From Alcaligenaceae bacterium (lineage in GTDB: Bacteria > Pseudomonadota > Gammaproteobacteria > Burkholderiales > Burkholderiaceae_B), in NCBI GenBank assembly GCA_030538235.1, contig JAUNUJ010000007.1:79639-143638 (forward strand): DNA of 64,000 nucleotides, in the 5' to 3' direction. Of the stretch, positions 40,072-49,003 are shown one piece after another (within the stretch, counting starts at the first letter, position 1; every line of letters begins with the position of its first letter). Under the pieces are notes generated by a model, which was not told the origin of the DNA, searched no databases, and saw nothing but the letters and a program-made list of their open reading frames with translations. Position numbers and translations under genes: made by a program.

Positions 40072-40609
40072 TTTCTTGTCCCTCCAACGACTCTCTCATG
40101 ATGTCGTTTCTTTTCCTTTTTTCTGTGTAATACTCGCGCATAGCAATATAGAGTGTTCTGCGAACGATAGCGTGTACCTCGCCTGTCGCATCTTTTATCA
40201 GGATTTCTACCTGATGAGTGACCTCTTGCTGTTGCGCTAAACCCTCACGAATTTGATCCTTTTCCTCCTCGCTAAACTGACAATAGGCATAGACGGTGTC
40301 ATGGGCAGGTCTCCTAAAGCGAATACTCGCCTCCTGATCCCAGACAATAATATCTAGACCTAAATTTAACGTTAACATTAAAGGGTGTGGACCGTCCGTT
40401 ACTCCAAATAAAGAACCTCCATAAATTGTTCCTAGGGCATTGCGTGTACGCCAACTCAAGGGCAAGCGTACGACCATCGTGGATAAATCCGGAGTGACTT
40501 TAATCACTCGACCACCCATGCTTCTAAAGCCCGGATGTAAATTGAATAACAGCTTCACCATCCGCGCACGCCATTTTGGGGACAATTTATATAACCAATC
40601 GACTTTCAT
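40019..40609 (-). CDS. DUF4442-type hotdog protein, probable acyl-CoA thioesterase
   Basis: A 196-residue cytosolic protein with a single hotdog-fold pattern: RTRNALGTIYGGSLFGVTDGPHPLM forms the central helix region, followed by the strand ASIRFRRPAHDTVYAYCQ. The family (DUF4442) is related to PaaI-like thioesterases; true substrate unknown. Its place directly before fadD suggests it recycles acyl-CoA or trims dead-end intermediates. The C-terminal 40 residues are basic and poorly structured and overlap fadD. Confidence 0.8.
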   Translation of the reverse strand: MKVDWLYKLSPKWRARMVKLLFNLHPGFRSMGGRVIKVTPDLSTMVVRLPLSWRTRNALGTIYGGSLFGVTDGPHPLMLTLNLGLDIIVWDQEASIRFRRPAHDTVYAYCQFSEEEKDQIREGLAQQQEVTHQVEILIKDATGEVHAIVRRTLYIAMREYYTEKRKRNDIMRESLEGQENGKSLVKKLCSERPHHH

Positions 40610-40642
40610 AAACTCACAGTTATTTGTTTAATAATAAGCGTT

Positions 40643-40678
40643 AGCAGCAGGGTAGTTTTATTTAACCCCCTAGCTGCT
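40643..40678 (-). terminator. Hairpin between fadA and the thioesterase-like gene
   Basis: On the minus strand, AGCAGC-T-AGGG faces CCCTGCTGCT with one bulged base. The following sequence is only weakly T-rich. It could attenuate transcription or separate the fadD unit from the rest. Confidence 0.4.
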
Positions 40679-40694
40679 TGAATGACATAATCGA

Positions 40695-41912
40695 TTACAA
40701 GACCTCAAAAATGCCTGCGGCACCCATGCCGGTTCCTATGCACATGGTCACCATGCCGTATTTACCGCCGGTACGTCGCAAGCCATGAAGTACGGTGGCC
40801 GTGCGAATAGCGCCGGTTGCCCCTAATGGGTGTCCTAGGGCAATGGCACCACCTAAAGGATTGACTCTAGCCGGGTCTAAGTCTAAGCTTCTACTGACAG
40901 CCAAAGCTTGTGCGGCAAAGGCTTCATTGAGCTCAATCCAGTCCAGTTGATCCTGAGACAGACCAGCTTGCTCCAGTGCTTTTGGAATCGCTGCTACCGG
41001 ACCGATACCCATCACATCCGGTGCCACACCGGCCACCGCATAACTGACAAAACGTCCAATCGGGTCGAGATTGTACTGTTTAAGTATTTTTTCAGAAACT
41101 AGTAAAACCGCAGCCGCACCATCAGACATTTGTGAGCTATTACCAGCAGTGACGGAACCACGGGCAGCAAAGACAGGGCGTAAACGTGCTAGACCTTCGA
41201 TGCTGCTATCGGGACGTGGACCTTCATCGGCTGTAATTAAGCGCTTTTTCTCCAACACACTGGCTTGAGCGGAGATGGCGCCATTCTGTAATAATGGTTG
41301 ATAAGAAACCGTTTCAAATGGAGTGATCTCTGCATCAAAGTGACCGGCTTGCTGAGCGGCTAGCGCACGTAAATGAGATGCCACTGCAAAGGCATCCTGA
41401 TCCTCGCGCGAGATATTCCATCGTTCAGCGACTTTTTCTGCAGTTAAACCCATGCCGTAGGCAATGCCCAGATTTTCCTTATGATTGAAAATAGCCGGGT
41501 TGATGGCGACTTTATTGCCCATCATCTGACTCATCATACTCATGGACTCTGCGCCGGCGGCAATCATCACATCAGCCTCGCCGAGACGAATCTTGGCAGC
41601 TGCATCAGCGACTGCTTGCACGCCTGAAGAACAGAAACGGTTAATGGTCACGCCCGGTACAGTATCCGGCAGACCGGCCAGTAAGACCGCCATCCGTGCC
41701 ATATTCATACCTTGTTCGGCCTCGGGCATGGCACAACCGACAATGACATCGCCGATTAAAGCAGGGTCGACTTCAGGCGCTTGAGCTAAGACACCTTGAA
41801 TGGCGGCGACCAATAAATCATCCGGACGTGTTCTGCCCAACACACCACCTTTTTTCCCCACCGGTAGTCGAGTGGCTGCAACAATATAAGCTTCTTGTAC
41901 TTGCTTAGTCAT
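40695..41912 (-). CDS. fadA: Acetyl-CoA acyltransferase (3-ketoacyl-CoA thiolase)
   Basis: The last, thiolytic step of beta-oxidation. The 405-residue thiolase has the acyl-accepting C94 (NRFCSSGVQA), the histidine motif NEAFAAQALA, GHPLGATGAIRT, and the C-terminal general-base cysteine in CIGTGMGAAG. It starts 10 bases after the preceding 797-residue dehydrogenase/hydratase, which suggests the two form a paired trifunctional unit. Confidence 0.95.
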   Translation of the reverse strand: MTKQVQEAYIVAATRLPVGKKGGVLGRTRPDDLLVAAIQGVLAQAPEVDPALIGDVIVGCAMPEAEQGMNMARMAVLLAGLPDTVPGVTINRFCSSGVQAVADAAAKIRLGEADVMIAAGAESMSMMSQMMGNKVAINPAIFNHKENLGIAYGMGLTAEKVAERWNISREDQDAFAVASHLRALAAQQAGHFDAEITPFETVSYQPLLQNGAISAQASVLEKKRLITADEGPRPDSSIEGLARLRPVFAARGSVTAGNSSQMSDGAAAVLLVSEKILKQYNLDPIGRFVSYAVAGVAPDVMGIGPVAAIPKALEQAGLSQDQLDWIELNEAFAAQALAVSRSLDLDPARVNPLGGAIALGHPLGATGAIRTATVLHGLRRTGGKYGMVTMCIGTGMGAAGIFEVL

Positions 41913-41922
41913 AAATTACCTC

Positions 41923-44316
41923 TTAATTCCTTAGTGGTTTGCCTGTTTTTAAGGTGTGCTGAATGCGTGCGAGAGTCTCCGGTGTACGTAATAATTTCAC
42001 GAACTCTTGTCGCTCTACAGCTAACAACCATTCTTCGTTGACTTTAGAACCACTATCAATATCGCCACCACATAAAGCGACGGCTGCGGCATGGGCAACG
42101 CGATAATCATGCTCAGAAATCATGCAGCCTTCGAGCATATTAATAAGCAACATATCAAAGTTGGCAATTCCGCCACGACCGGCAACGGTCACTTGGGTTG
42201 GTGCCGCTGGTGGGTAATAACCCATATCCGCTAAGGCACGAGCCTGTTTTAATGCGGTGTATAACAATTCACCCGGATGGAAGACGACTTTATCGCTAGC
42301 TTTGGCAAAACCGACTTCTTGGGCTTGAATAGCACTCTTGGCAACTTCTGCCATGGCAATCTGACGGAATGGCTTAGCTAAGAAGGGAAAGACTTCCATC
42401 GGGGTTTCGGTCTTTTCAGCCAATTTCGCAGCACGGACAGCAAAGTCTTTGCTACCGCCTCCGGCCGGAATCAGACCGACACCGGCTTCGACAAGACCGA
42501 TATAGCTTTCCAGTGCGAGCACACGAGAGTCTGCATGCATCAGGAACTCACAACCGCCGCCCAGCGCTAGACCCTCGACCGCAGCCACGGTAGGGATTTG
42601 AGCGTAACGTAGCGCCAAGGAAGTTTGTTGGAACCGAGCGACCTCAGCTTCTAAGCTGACAAAATCTCCTGCGACCACAGCTTCAGCGACTTGTTGTAGG
42701 TTGGCGCCGACCGCAAAAGGCGCTTCATGCCAAAGCACCAAGCCATCAAATTGCTGCTCTGCTTTGGCTACTGCTTGTAGAATCCCTATCAACACTTCAT
42801 TGCCAATGGTGTGCATTTTGGAGTGAATAGACAGAATGGCGATGCCTTTGTCGATTGTTGGCAAGGACCATAAGCGGACACCTTTATTTTCCCAGATAGT
42901 TTCTTGCTCAAGGCTCTGTAGCTGTTCGCCATGGAGCTGCTCAACAAAGAGCTGACGCTTATAGACCGGCAAAGTGGAGCGTGTTTGTAAGGCTTGTTCA
43001 CTAGCGGAATAAGAGCCGGCAGCTTCATGGACACCGTTACGATCGGAGTCTAAAACCCAATCAGGTAGCGGGGTGTTGGACATGGTTTTGCCTGCTTTAA
43101 TGTCCTCTTGAATTGCCTGAGCGATCGCTTGCCAACCGGCTTCCTGCCATTGCTCCAGAGGACCTTGAGACCAACCAAAACCCCAACGCATGGCAAGATC
43201 CAAATCACGAGCGTTTTGTGCAATGTCTTTAAGCTGCACGGCACTGTAGTGGAAAGTATCTCTTAGGACTGACCAAAGGAATTGTGCCTGTGGGTGTTCA
43301 CTATCGCGTAAACCTAAAAGACGAGCTTGCGGGTCTTTTTGTTTCAAAATAGCAACGACTTCCTCAGCAGCAGTGCCCTCGCTAGGTACGTAGTCTTGCT
43401 TTTGTAAGTCTAGGACCTGAATTTCCTTGCCTACGCGTTGATAGACACCAGCGCGAGTTTTTTGACCTAAAGCACCTTTTTCAATCAAGGCCTTTAGCCA
43501 GACCGGGGAGTCAAAATAGGCATGCCATGGATCGTCAGTGGCATTTTCTTTAAGCGTATTAATCACATGAGCCAAAGTATCTAAACCCACTAAGTCTGCG
43601 GTGCGATAAGTCGCACTGCGAGGACGATTAATTAATGAACCGCTAAGGGCATCCACCTCATCAAAGCCTAAGCCGAGACGTTCGGTATGATGCATGGCTG
43701 CCAAAATTGAAAAGACCCCAATACGGTTAGCGATAAAATTCGGCGTATCCAGCGCGCGTACCACGCCTTTACCGAGTGTTGTCGTGAGCCAAGATTCCAA
43801 CTGATCCAGCACCTCAGCTGAGGTGTATTTGGTTGGAATTAACTCAACCAATTTCATATAGCGAGGCGGGTTGAAGAAATGCACTCCGCAGAAGCGTGTA
43901 CGTTGCGCTTCTGGTAGTGACTCGGCTAAGGCATTAATAGAGAGGCCTGAGGTATTGGAAACAAAAATGCAATGCTCACCAAGCGCAGGTACAACCTTTG
44001 CATAGAGATCCTGTTTCCAATCCATGCGCTCAGCAATGGCTTCAATAACAATATCACAATCGGCTAATAAGTCTACGTGCTGATCGTAATTGAGCGCTTG
44101 AATCGACTTTAAAGCCTCTTTAGTGGCTAAAGGTGCCGGTTCGATGCGGGCTAGTTTTTTTAACGCTCCCGCACTGATTGCACTCGGATCGCCGGCATCG
44201 GCTGCTAGGTCATATAACAAAACAGTCATGCCGGCATTGGCTAAATGGGCTGCGATCTGGGCGCCCATCACGCCGGCGCCCAAGACTGCAACACGTGACA
44301 CTCTAAATTTAGTCAA
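41923..44316 (-). CDS. 3-hydroxyacyl-CoA dehydrogenase / enoyl-CoA hydratase (dehydrogenase-first type)
   Basis: A bifunctional beta-oxidation enzyme with inverted domain order relative to FadB. The N-terminal Rossmann dehydrogenase (VAVLGAGVMGAQIAAHLANAG, NTSGLSINAL, HFFNPPRYMKLVELI) is followed by C-terminal HAD helices and then a crotonase domain (about 480-700, with EGLALGGGCEFLMHAD and GLVEAGVGLIPAGGG). I propose the TTG at 44316, which has AGGAG seven bases upstream and gives 797 residues starting MTKFRVSRVAVLG. An upstream ATG would add 17 unrelated residues. Confidence 0.92.
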   Translation of the reverse strand: MTKFRVSRVAVLGAGVMGAQIAAHLANAGMTVLLYDLAADAGDPSAISAGALKKLARIEPAPLATKEALKSIQALNYDQHVDLLADCDIVIEAIAERMDWKQDLYAKVVPALGEHCIFVSNTSGLSINALAESLPEAQRTRFCGVHFFNPPRYMKLVELIPTKYTSAEVLDQLESWLTTTLGKGVVRALDTPNFIANRIGVFSILAAMHHTERLGLGFDEVDALSGSLINRPRSATYRTADLVGLDTLAHVINTLKENATDDPWHAYFDSPVWLKALIEKGALGQKTRAGVYQRVGKEIQVLDLQKQDYVPSEGTAAEEVVAILKQKDPQARLLGLRDSEHPQAQFLWSVLRDTFHYSAVQLKDIAQNARDLDLAMRWGFGWSQGPLEQWQEAGWQAIAQAIQEDIKAGKTMSNTPLPDWVLDSDRNGVHEAAGSYSASEQALQTRSTLPVYKRQLFVEQLHGEQLQSLEQETIWENKGVRLWSLPTIDKGIAILSIHSKMHTIGNEVLIGILQAVAKAEQQFDGLVLWHEAPFAVGANLQQVAEAVVAGDFVSLEAEVARFQQTSLALRYAQIPTVAAVEGLALGGGCEFLMHADSRVLALESYIGLVEAGVGLIPAGGGSKDFAVRAAKLAEKTETPMEVFPFLAKPFRQIAMAEVAKSAIQAQEVGFAKASDKVVFHPGELLYTALKQARALADMGYYPPAAPTQVTVAGRGGIANFDMLLINMLEGCMISEHDYRVAHAAAVALCGGDIDSGSKVNEEWLLAVERQEFVKLLRTPETLARIQHTLKTGKPLRN

Positions 44317-44381
44317 AATAATCTCCTGGTTAAATTTGAAGGCATGCTTAAACGCTTCAGGCCTCATGTAATGGCTAGAGC

Positions 44382-45671
44382 TTAGAAGCGGTAAGAGAAC
44401 TGCACGCCGAATAAGTGAGCATCGCCATCATAATGGCCGTGAACGATACCGCGGGTTACTGCGAGTTCATGATTATTAATCTTGGTTTTCTTGATATGCA
44501 GATAGGTGTAACCTACATCAACAGCCAAGTTTTTGCGCTTGTATTGCACCCCGGTAGATAACCACAGACGGTTGTTATCCGGTAGGGAAGTGGGGCGATC
44601 CATCTCGTTTGGAATCGGTGATTTGTCGGTGGCGATACCTACTTTCCAAGTCCAGGCATCGTTGATTTTGTATTGCGCACCCACGGCAAAACGCCAAGTA
44701 TCTCTGAATCTGAGCGGTAAGCTATTTTCCGGGCCACCGGTGTTTTTAATCACTAGCTCAGGAATGCTGCTCCAACCAGTCCATGAAATATCTCCTAAGA
44801 GCATCCAACGCGGTGTGAGTTGATGAGAAACACTCAATTTGGCAATATCCGGTAGTTCAATGGTGGTGTTGGCTTTGAAATTGGCCACTCGATCGCCATT
44901 AAAGTTAACGTCTGTGTGACCGGTGGCTTTATGCTTAATACGGGAGCGATAGGATAGACCGATGCGGGTCGATTCAGTCGGTTGAAATACGGTACCGATA
45001 TTCCAACCCACGGCAGTGTCTTTCATTTTTACTTCGGCATCACCCGGCAAGAAACTGCCTGCCATTAAGGGGTGAGGATGAGGTATTAAGGTACCCAAAC
45101 GATATTCTGCTCTAATACGCTGAATCCCTAAACCCGCACCCACCGACCAATTCGGGGTAACGCGATAGGCAATAGAGGGGTTGATATTGATCGTGCGAAT
45201 ATCAAAGTCTCTGGAGTGGTAATTACCGATCCAATCATTGTCGCGATAGGAGGTTTTTAAACCAAAGGGCGCGCCAACACTTAAGCCCAAAAATAAATCT
45301 TGGGTGGCCTGATAGGTGATATGAAAGTTAGGCACAAAACCTAAGTTACCCGCATCACCGCCGGGTCCGGCTGTTTTTAAACCGCCTAATGCCAATGGGC
45401 CGGTACTCTGACCACTGTCCGTGAACTTAAAGGACGGACGAATTAAGTTGAATCCGCCCGAAACGTTCAAGCCGGGCAAAAAGGTCATTGATGCGGGGTT
45501 AAAGAAAGCGCCACTAGCGTTTTCTGCCACCACACCGGAACCCGCATAGGCATTACCTAAGCCACTGGCGTTTTGCTCCATTAATTGGAAACCGGCGGCT
45601 GAGGCCGTACTGATAACCGTCCCGTTTAAGAGTAAAAGCGCTAGAGCGTGTTTTTTTAATCTGAATTTCAT
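44382..45671 (-). CDS. fadL: FadL/OmpP1-family long-chain fatty acid outer-membrane channel
   Basis: Imports long-chain fatty acids across the outer membrane by lateral diffusion. The 429 residues comprise a signal peptide (about 1-25, ending ASA), the plug/hatch region with AGFQLMEQNASGLGNAYAGSG and the conserved NPASMTFL, and about 14 beta strands ending in a C-terminal phenylalanine (GVQFSYRF). It lies in the middle of the fad genes, which supports fatty acids rather than aromatics as substrate. Confidence 0.94.
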   Translation of the reverse strand: MKFRLKKHALALLLLNGTVISTASAAGFQLMEQNASGLGNAYAGSGVVAENASGAFFNPASMTFLPGLNVSGGFNLIRPSFKFTDSGQSTGPLALGGLKTAGPGGDAGNLGFVPNFHITYQATQDLFLGLSVGAPFGLKTSYRDNDWIGNYHSRDFDIRTININPSIAYRVTPNWSVGAGLGIQRIRAEYRLGTLIPHPHPLMAGSFLPGDAEVKMKDTAVGWNIGTVFQPTESTRIGLSYRSRIKHKATGHTDVNFNGDRVANFKANTTIELPDIAKLSVSHQLTPRWMLLGDISWTGWSSIPELVIKNTGGPENSLPLRFRDTWRFAVGAQYKINDAWTWKVGIATDKSPIPNEMDRPTSLPDNNRLWLSTGVQYKRKNLAVDVGYTYLHIKKTKINNHELAVTRGIVHGHYDGDAHLFGVQFSYRF

Positions 45672-45714
45672 CGTAGTCTCCTGATGTATGCTTTTTGTTT
45701 TTAGGTCTTAATGC

Positions 45715-47655
45715 CTAACTTTTAATTTGGGATGTTGTCATCCCTCTTTTGAATAAAGGGCCGCCCGTAAAGGGAGCGTAGCCCGTACCAAAAATCATGC
45801 CCGCATCTGCTAAATCAGCATCAGCAACCACACCTTGATCTGTTTGACGTTTAGCCGCTGCCGCTAAACTATCCGCTAACTTCTGCGCTAGCTCAGCCGA
45901 CATCTTCTCTCCTTTAGGCTTCACGGCTTTGCCTGCTTTCCATTGATAAAAACCTTCGCCCGACTTGCGACCTAATTTATTTGCTTGGATTTTTTCCTCC
46001 AAACAGCGTGGTGTGGTAACGTCGCTAACTAATTCTTGACCCACAGCCAGTGCCACATCCAGGCCCACCATATCGACTAATTCAATCGGTCCTACCGGCA
46101 TGCCGTAGGCTTCCATTGCCTTGTCGATAGCGACCGGCGCATAACCTTGATCTACTAAAGCGATGGCCTCCAACATATACGGCGTTAAGGCTGCATTGAC
46201 TAAGAAGCCTGGTACGCTTTTTACGACCAACGGCAGTTTATTAATTTGACCCACAAAGCCACGCGCCTTATCAATGGCAGCTTGATGCTCAGCGGTCGGG
46301 TTGTCCTTGTAAATCACTTCAACTAATGGCATTAAAGCGACCGGGTTAAAGAAGTGAATACCGACTAAACGCTCTGGTTGCGCCAGCTTTTCGCTTAAGA
46401 GCTCGAGCGCCAAACTTGAGGTGTTAGTCGCTAAGAGGGCGTCAGGACGCATTATTGTTTCGAGCTGTGCATACAGTCCACGCTTTGCTTCCAAGTTTTC
46501 ACTGATGGCTTCAATGACTAAATCGGCGCGGGCGACACCATGACCATGCGGGTCAGGGATAAGACGATCCAGAGCGGCTCTAATCAGCAAGGGATCACGT
46601 AGGCGACGTTTAAATAGTTTGGCTGCACGACCAATCACTGCGGCAATGGCTTCCATATTTTGGTCTTGTAAGGTGACTTGCAGTCCTTGTAAGGCACACC
46701 AGACCGCAATATCACCACCCATCACACCGGCACCGACCACATGAACGGTAGCCATTTTTTGGTAATTTTCCGGACGGCCTTCAGTTTTTAGACGCTCTTG
46801 TAAGTGATACACACGAAGTAAATTGCTGGCGGTATCTGAGCCTAGAATATTTTGTAGCAAGACTTCATTTTTCAGAGCATTGCCATTATTCTCTTTCCAT
46901 AATTCTAAAATCGCTCTCGGCGCTAAATAGTGCTGATAAGGATCTTTTTGACTAAGCTGCTTATTAACGCGACTCGCAACCACTGATTTTAAAGGGCCAT
47001 GGTTGAGCCATTTTTTCCAACCCGTTACTTGACGAGCCGGGCGTCCGGATAAAAGCAGATCGCGGGCGGCAGCCTCACTCACGCGTTGAGGGATAACCGC
47101 ATCAATTAAAGCCATGGCATAAGCGCGACGAGCATTGATACGACGTCCTGTGAGCATCATGTCCATCGCATCAATCGCACCCACTTGTTCAGGTAATCGC
47201 TTAATGCCACCCCAACCGGGGAAGATGCCAAGCATCACTTCAGGTAGTCCTAAACGCGCATCACTTTCCTCAATGACCATACGATAGCGGCAGGCTAAGG
47301 CTAATTCCAGACCACCGCCAAGGCAGTGACCATTAATCAATGCTAAGGTGGGATAAGACACCGCCTCTAGACGATTAAATAAGTCCCAACCACGGGCGAC
47401 CATTGCTTTGACTTGTTCAGCTGTGGCGAGATCGGAAAATTCATTAATGTCGGCACCGACCACAAAACCGGTTTCTTTGGCTGAAGTGATGATTAGACCT
47501 TTGGCCTTGTTTTGCTCAAGATAATCCAGCACCTGATGAAATTCAGCCATTAACTCCGCAGAGAGGGCATTAACCTCAGAATCTGCTCGGTCAATATAAA
47601 GCCAGAATACCTGCGCCTCTTCTTTTAAAGAAAAATGTTTAAATTGCTGTGTCAT
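45715..47655 (-). CDS. fadB: Fatty-oxidation complex alpha subunit: enoyl-CoA hydratase / 3-hydroxyacyl-CoA dehydrogenase
   Basis: Hydratase and NAD-dependent dehydrogenase steps of beta-oxidation. The N-terminal crotonase domain (1-190) has both catalytic glutamates (HCLGGGLELALAC and GLPEVMLGIFPGWGG). The C-terminal dehydrogenase has VHVVGAGVMGGDIAVWCALQG, NTSSLALELL and HFFNPVALMPLVEVI. At 646 residues it is shorter than E. coli FadB (729), mainly in the C-terminal helical repeats. The start overlaps the fadI stop by 4 bases, so FadI is the likely beta subunit. Confidence 0.93.
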   Translation of the reverse strand: MTQQFKHFSLKEEAQVFWLYIDRADSEVNALSAELMAEFHQVLDYLEQNKAKGLIITSAKETGFVVGADINEFSDLATAEQVKAMVARGWDLFNRLEAVSYPTLALINGHCLGGGLELALACRYRMVIEESDARLGLPEVMLGIFPGWGGIKRLPEQVGAIDAMDMMLTGRRINARRAYAMALIDAVIPQRVSEAAARDLLLSGRPARQVTGWKKWLNHGPLKSVVASRVNKQLSQKDPYQHYLAPRAILELWKENNGNALKNEVLLQNILGSDTASNLLRVYHLQERLKTEGRPENYQKMATVHVVGAGVMGGDIAVWCALQGLQVTLQDQNMEAIAAVIGRAAKLFKRRLRDPLLIRAALDRLIPDPHGHGVARADLVIEAISENLEAKRGLYAQLETIMRPDALLATNTSSLALELLSEKLAQPERLVGIHFFNPVALMPLVEVIYKDNPTAEHQAAIDKARGFVGQINKLPLVVKSVPGFLVNAALTPYMLEAIALVDQGYAPVAIDKAMEAYGMPVGPIELVDMVGLDVALAVGQELVSDVTTPRCLEEKIQANKLGRKSGEGFYQWKAGKAVKPKGEKMSAELAQKLADSLAAAAKRQTDQGVVADADLADAGMIFGTGYAPFTGGPLFKRGMTTSQIKS

Positions 47656-48986
47656 TTTGCGTCAACCTCCTCTGAACGAATGACTTCCTCATCGTTTTTG
47701 GGTGGCATTGTTTCAACTAACATGGCGCCTCCTTGGCCGCCACCGATGCAAATAGTAGCGATGCCGCGTTGCAGGCCACGAGCTTTTAGAGCATGTAATA
47801 AATGCAAGACAATGCGTGCGCCTGACGCACCAACGGGGTGTCCAATGGCAATGGCACCGCCATCGACATTTAAACGGTCTTGATCAAGATGTCCCAAGGC
47901 ACTGCGACCGAAATGTTCCTGACAATAGTCCTCGCTTTCCCAAGCAGCTAAGCAGCCTAATACCTGAGCAGCGAAAGCCTCATTAATTTCCCATAAATCA
48001 ACGTCATTCAGACCTAATTGATGACGCTCCAAAATAGGGGTAGAGGCATGCACCGGACCCAACCCCATAACTTTGGGATCGAGACCAGCCCATTGGCTAT
48101 CAGTGATTTTTCCTAGAGGCTCTAAGTTATAGCGTTCGACGGCTTCTGCAGAAGCCAGAATCAGTAAGGCTGCACCATCAGTGACTTGTGAGCTGTTGCC
48201 GGCAGTAATCGTACCGCCACGTTTATCAAAGACCGGTCGTAGGCGAGATAAACGCTCAACGCTTGAGTCAGGGCGCACACCGTCATCTTTAGGGTAGAAA
48301 TTACCCGCCTTGTCAATCAGCGGTGATAATTCTAGTTCAAAGGCACCGGCTTCAGCGGCCTTGAGCGCGCGTTGGTGACTACGTACTGAATACTCGTTAA
48401 GGTCGTTAGCGCTTAAGTTAAAGTCATAAACTAGATTTTCTGCGGTTTGACCCATGCCTAAACCAACGATAGGATCGGTTAAGCCTTTGAGTAAACCAAT
48501 CACCGGTTTTAAGTAGTTTGGACGAAGTTTGGCGAACACGCTCAATCGTTGAGGCAAGGTTTTGGCGCCCATGAGTTGGGCAAACCAAGCACTCATTTCT
48601 TCGGAAAAGAGTAGGGGGGCGTGTGATAGGGCATCTGTGCCACCCGCTAGCACCAGCTCGGCTCTCCCTAACTGTATATTTGTCAGAGCCGAGTCCAACG
48701 CCTGCATGCCGGAGGCACAATTACGCATCACCGTCCAGGCGTGGACTTTATCGCCACAACCTAAACGTAAAGCAATCACGCGGCCAATATTCACCTCGTC
48801 GGGTGAGGGTGAGGCGCAACCGATAATAACTTCGTCCAGGTCGGTGGGGGCAAAGGGCTGACGTTGCAATAAATCACGTCCTGCCTGTACCGCTAAATCC
48901 GCTGCAGTAAAAGGTCCGGCCTTGCCTTGAACCTTTAGGAAGGGTGTTCTTGCGCCGTCGACCACGTAAACGTCTCTGAAAGTCAT
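47652..48986 (-). CDS. fadI: Acetyl-CoA C-acyltransferase, FadI type
   Basis: A thiolase partner of the FadB-like protein. It is 444 residues, longer than classical thiolases and typical of FadI. Key residues: C90 in VMRNCASGMQALDSA, NEAFAAQVLGCL, GHPVGASGARIV and CIGGGQGGAML. It follows fadE by 17 bases and is translationally coupled to fadB by a 4-base overlap. Confidence 0.94.
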   Translation of the reverse strand: MTFRDVYVVDGARTPFLKVQGKAGPFTAADLAVQAGRDLLQRQPFAPTDLDEVIIGCASPSPDEVNIGRVIALRLGCGDKVHAWTVMRNCASGMQALDSALTNIQLGRAELVLAGGTDALSHAPLLFSEEMSAWFAQLMGAKTLPQRLSVFAKLRPNYLKPVIGLLKGLTDPIVGLGMGQTAENLVYDFNLSANDLNEYSVRSHQRALKAAEAGAFELELSPLIDKAGNFYPKDDGVRPDSSVERLSRLRPVFDKRGGTITAGNSSQVTDGAALLILASAEAVERYNLEPLGKITDSQWAGLDPKVMGLGPVHASTPILERHQLGLNDVDLWEINEAFAAQVLGCLAAWESEDYCQEHFGRSALGHLDQDRLNVDGGAIAIGHPVGASGARIVLHLLHALKARGLQRGIATICIGGGQGGAMLVETMPPKNDEEVIRSEEVDAK

Positions 48987-49003
48987 GTTTAAAATCTCCC
49001 TTA

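Noticed and set aside
44317-44367. ATG start 17 codons upstream for the 797-residue dehydrogenase/hydratase
   Set aside because: The added residues are not family-like and the AGGAG ribosome site points to the TTG at 44316.
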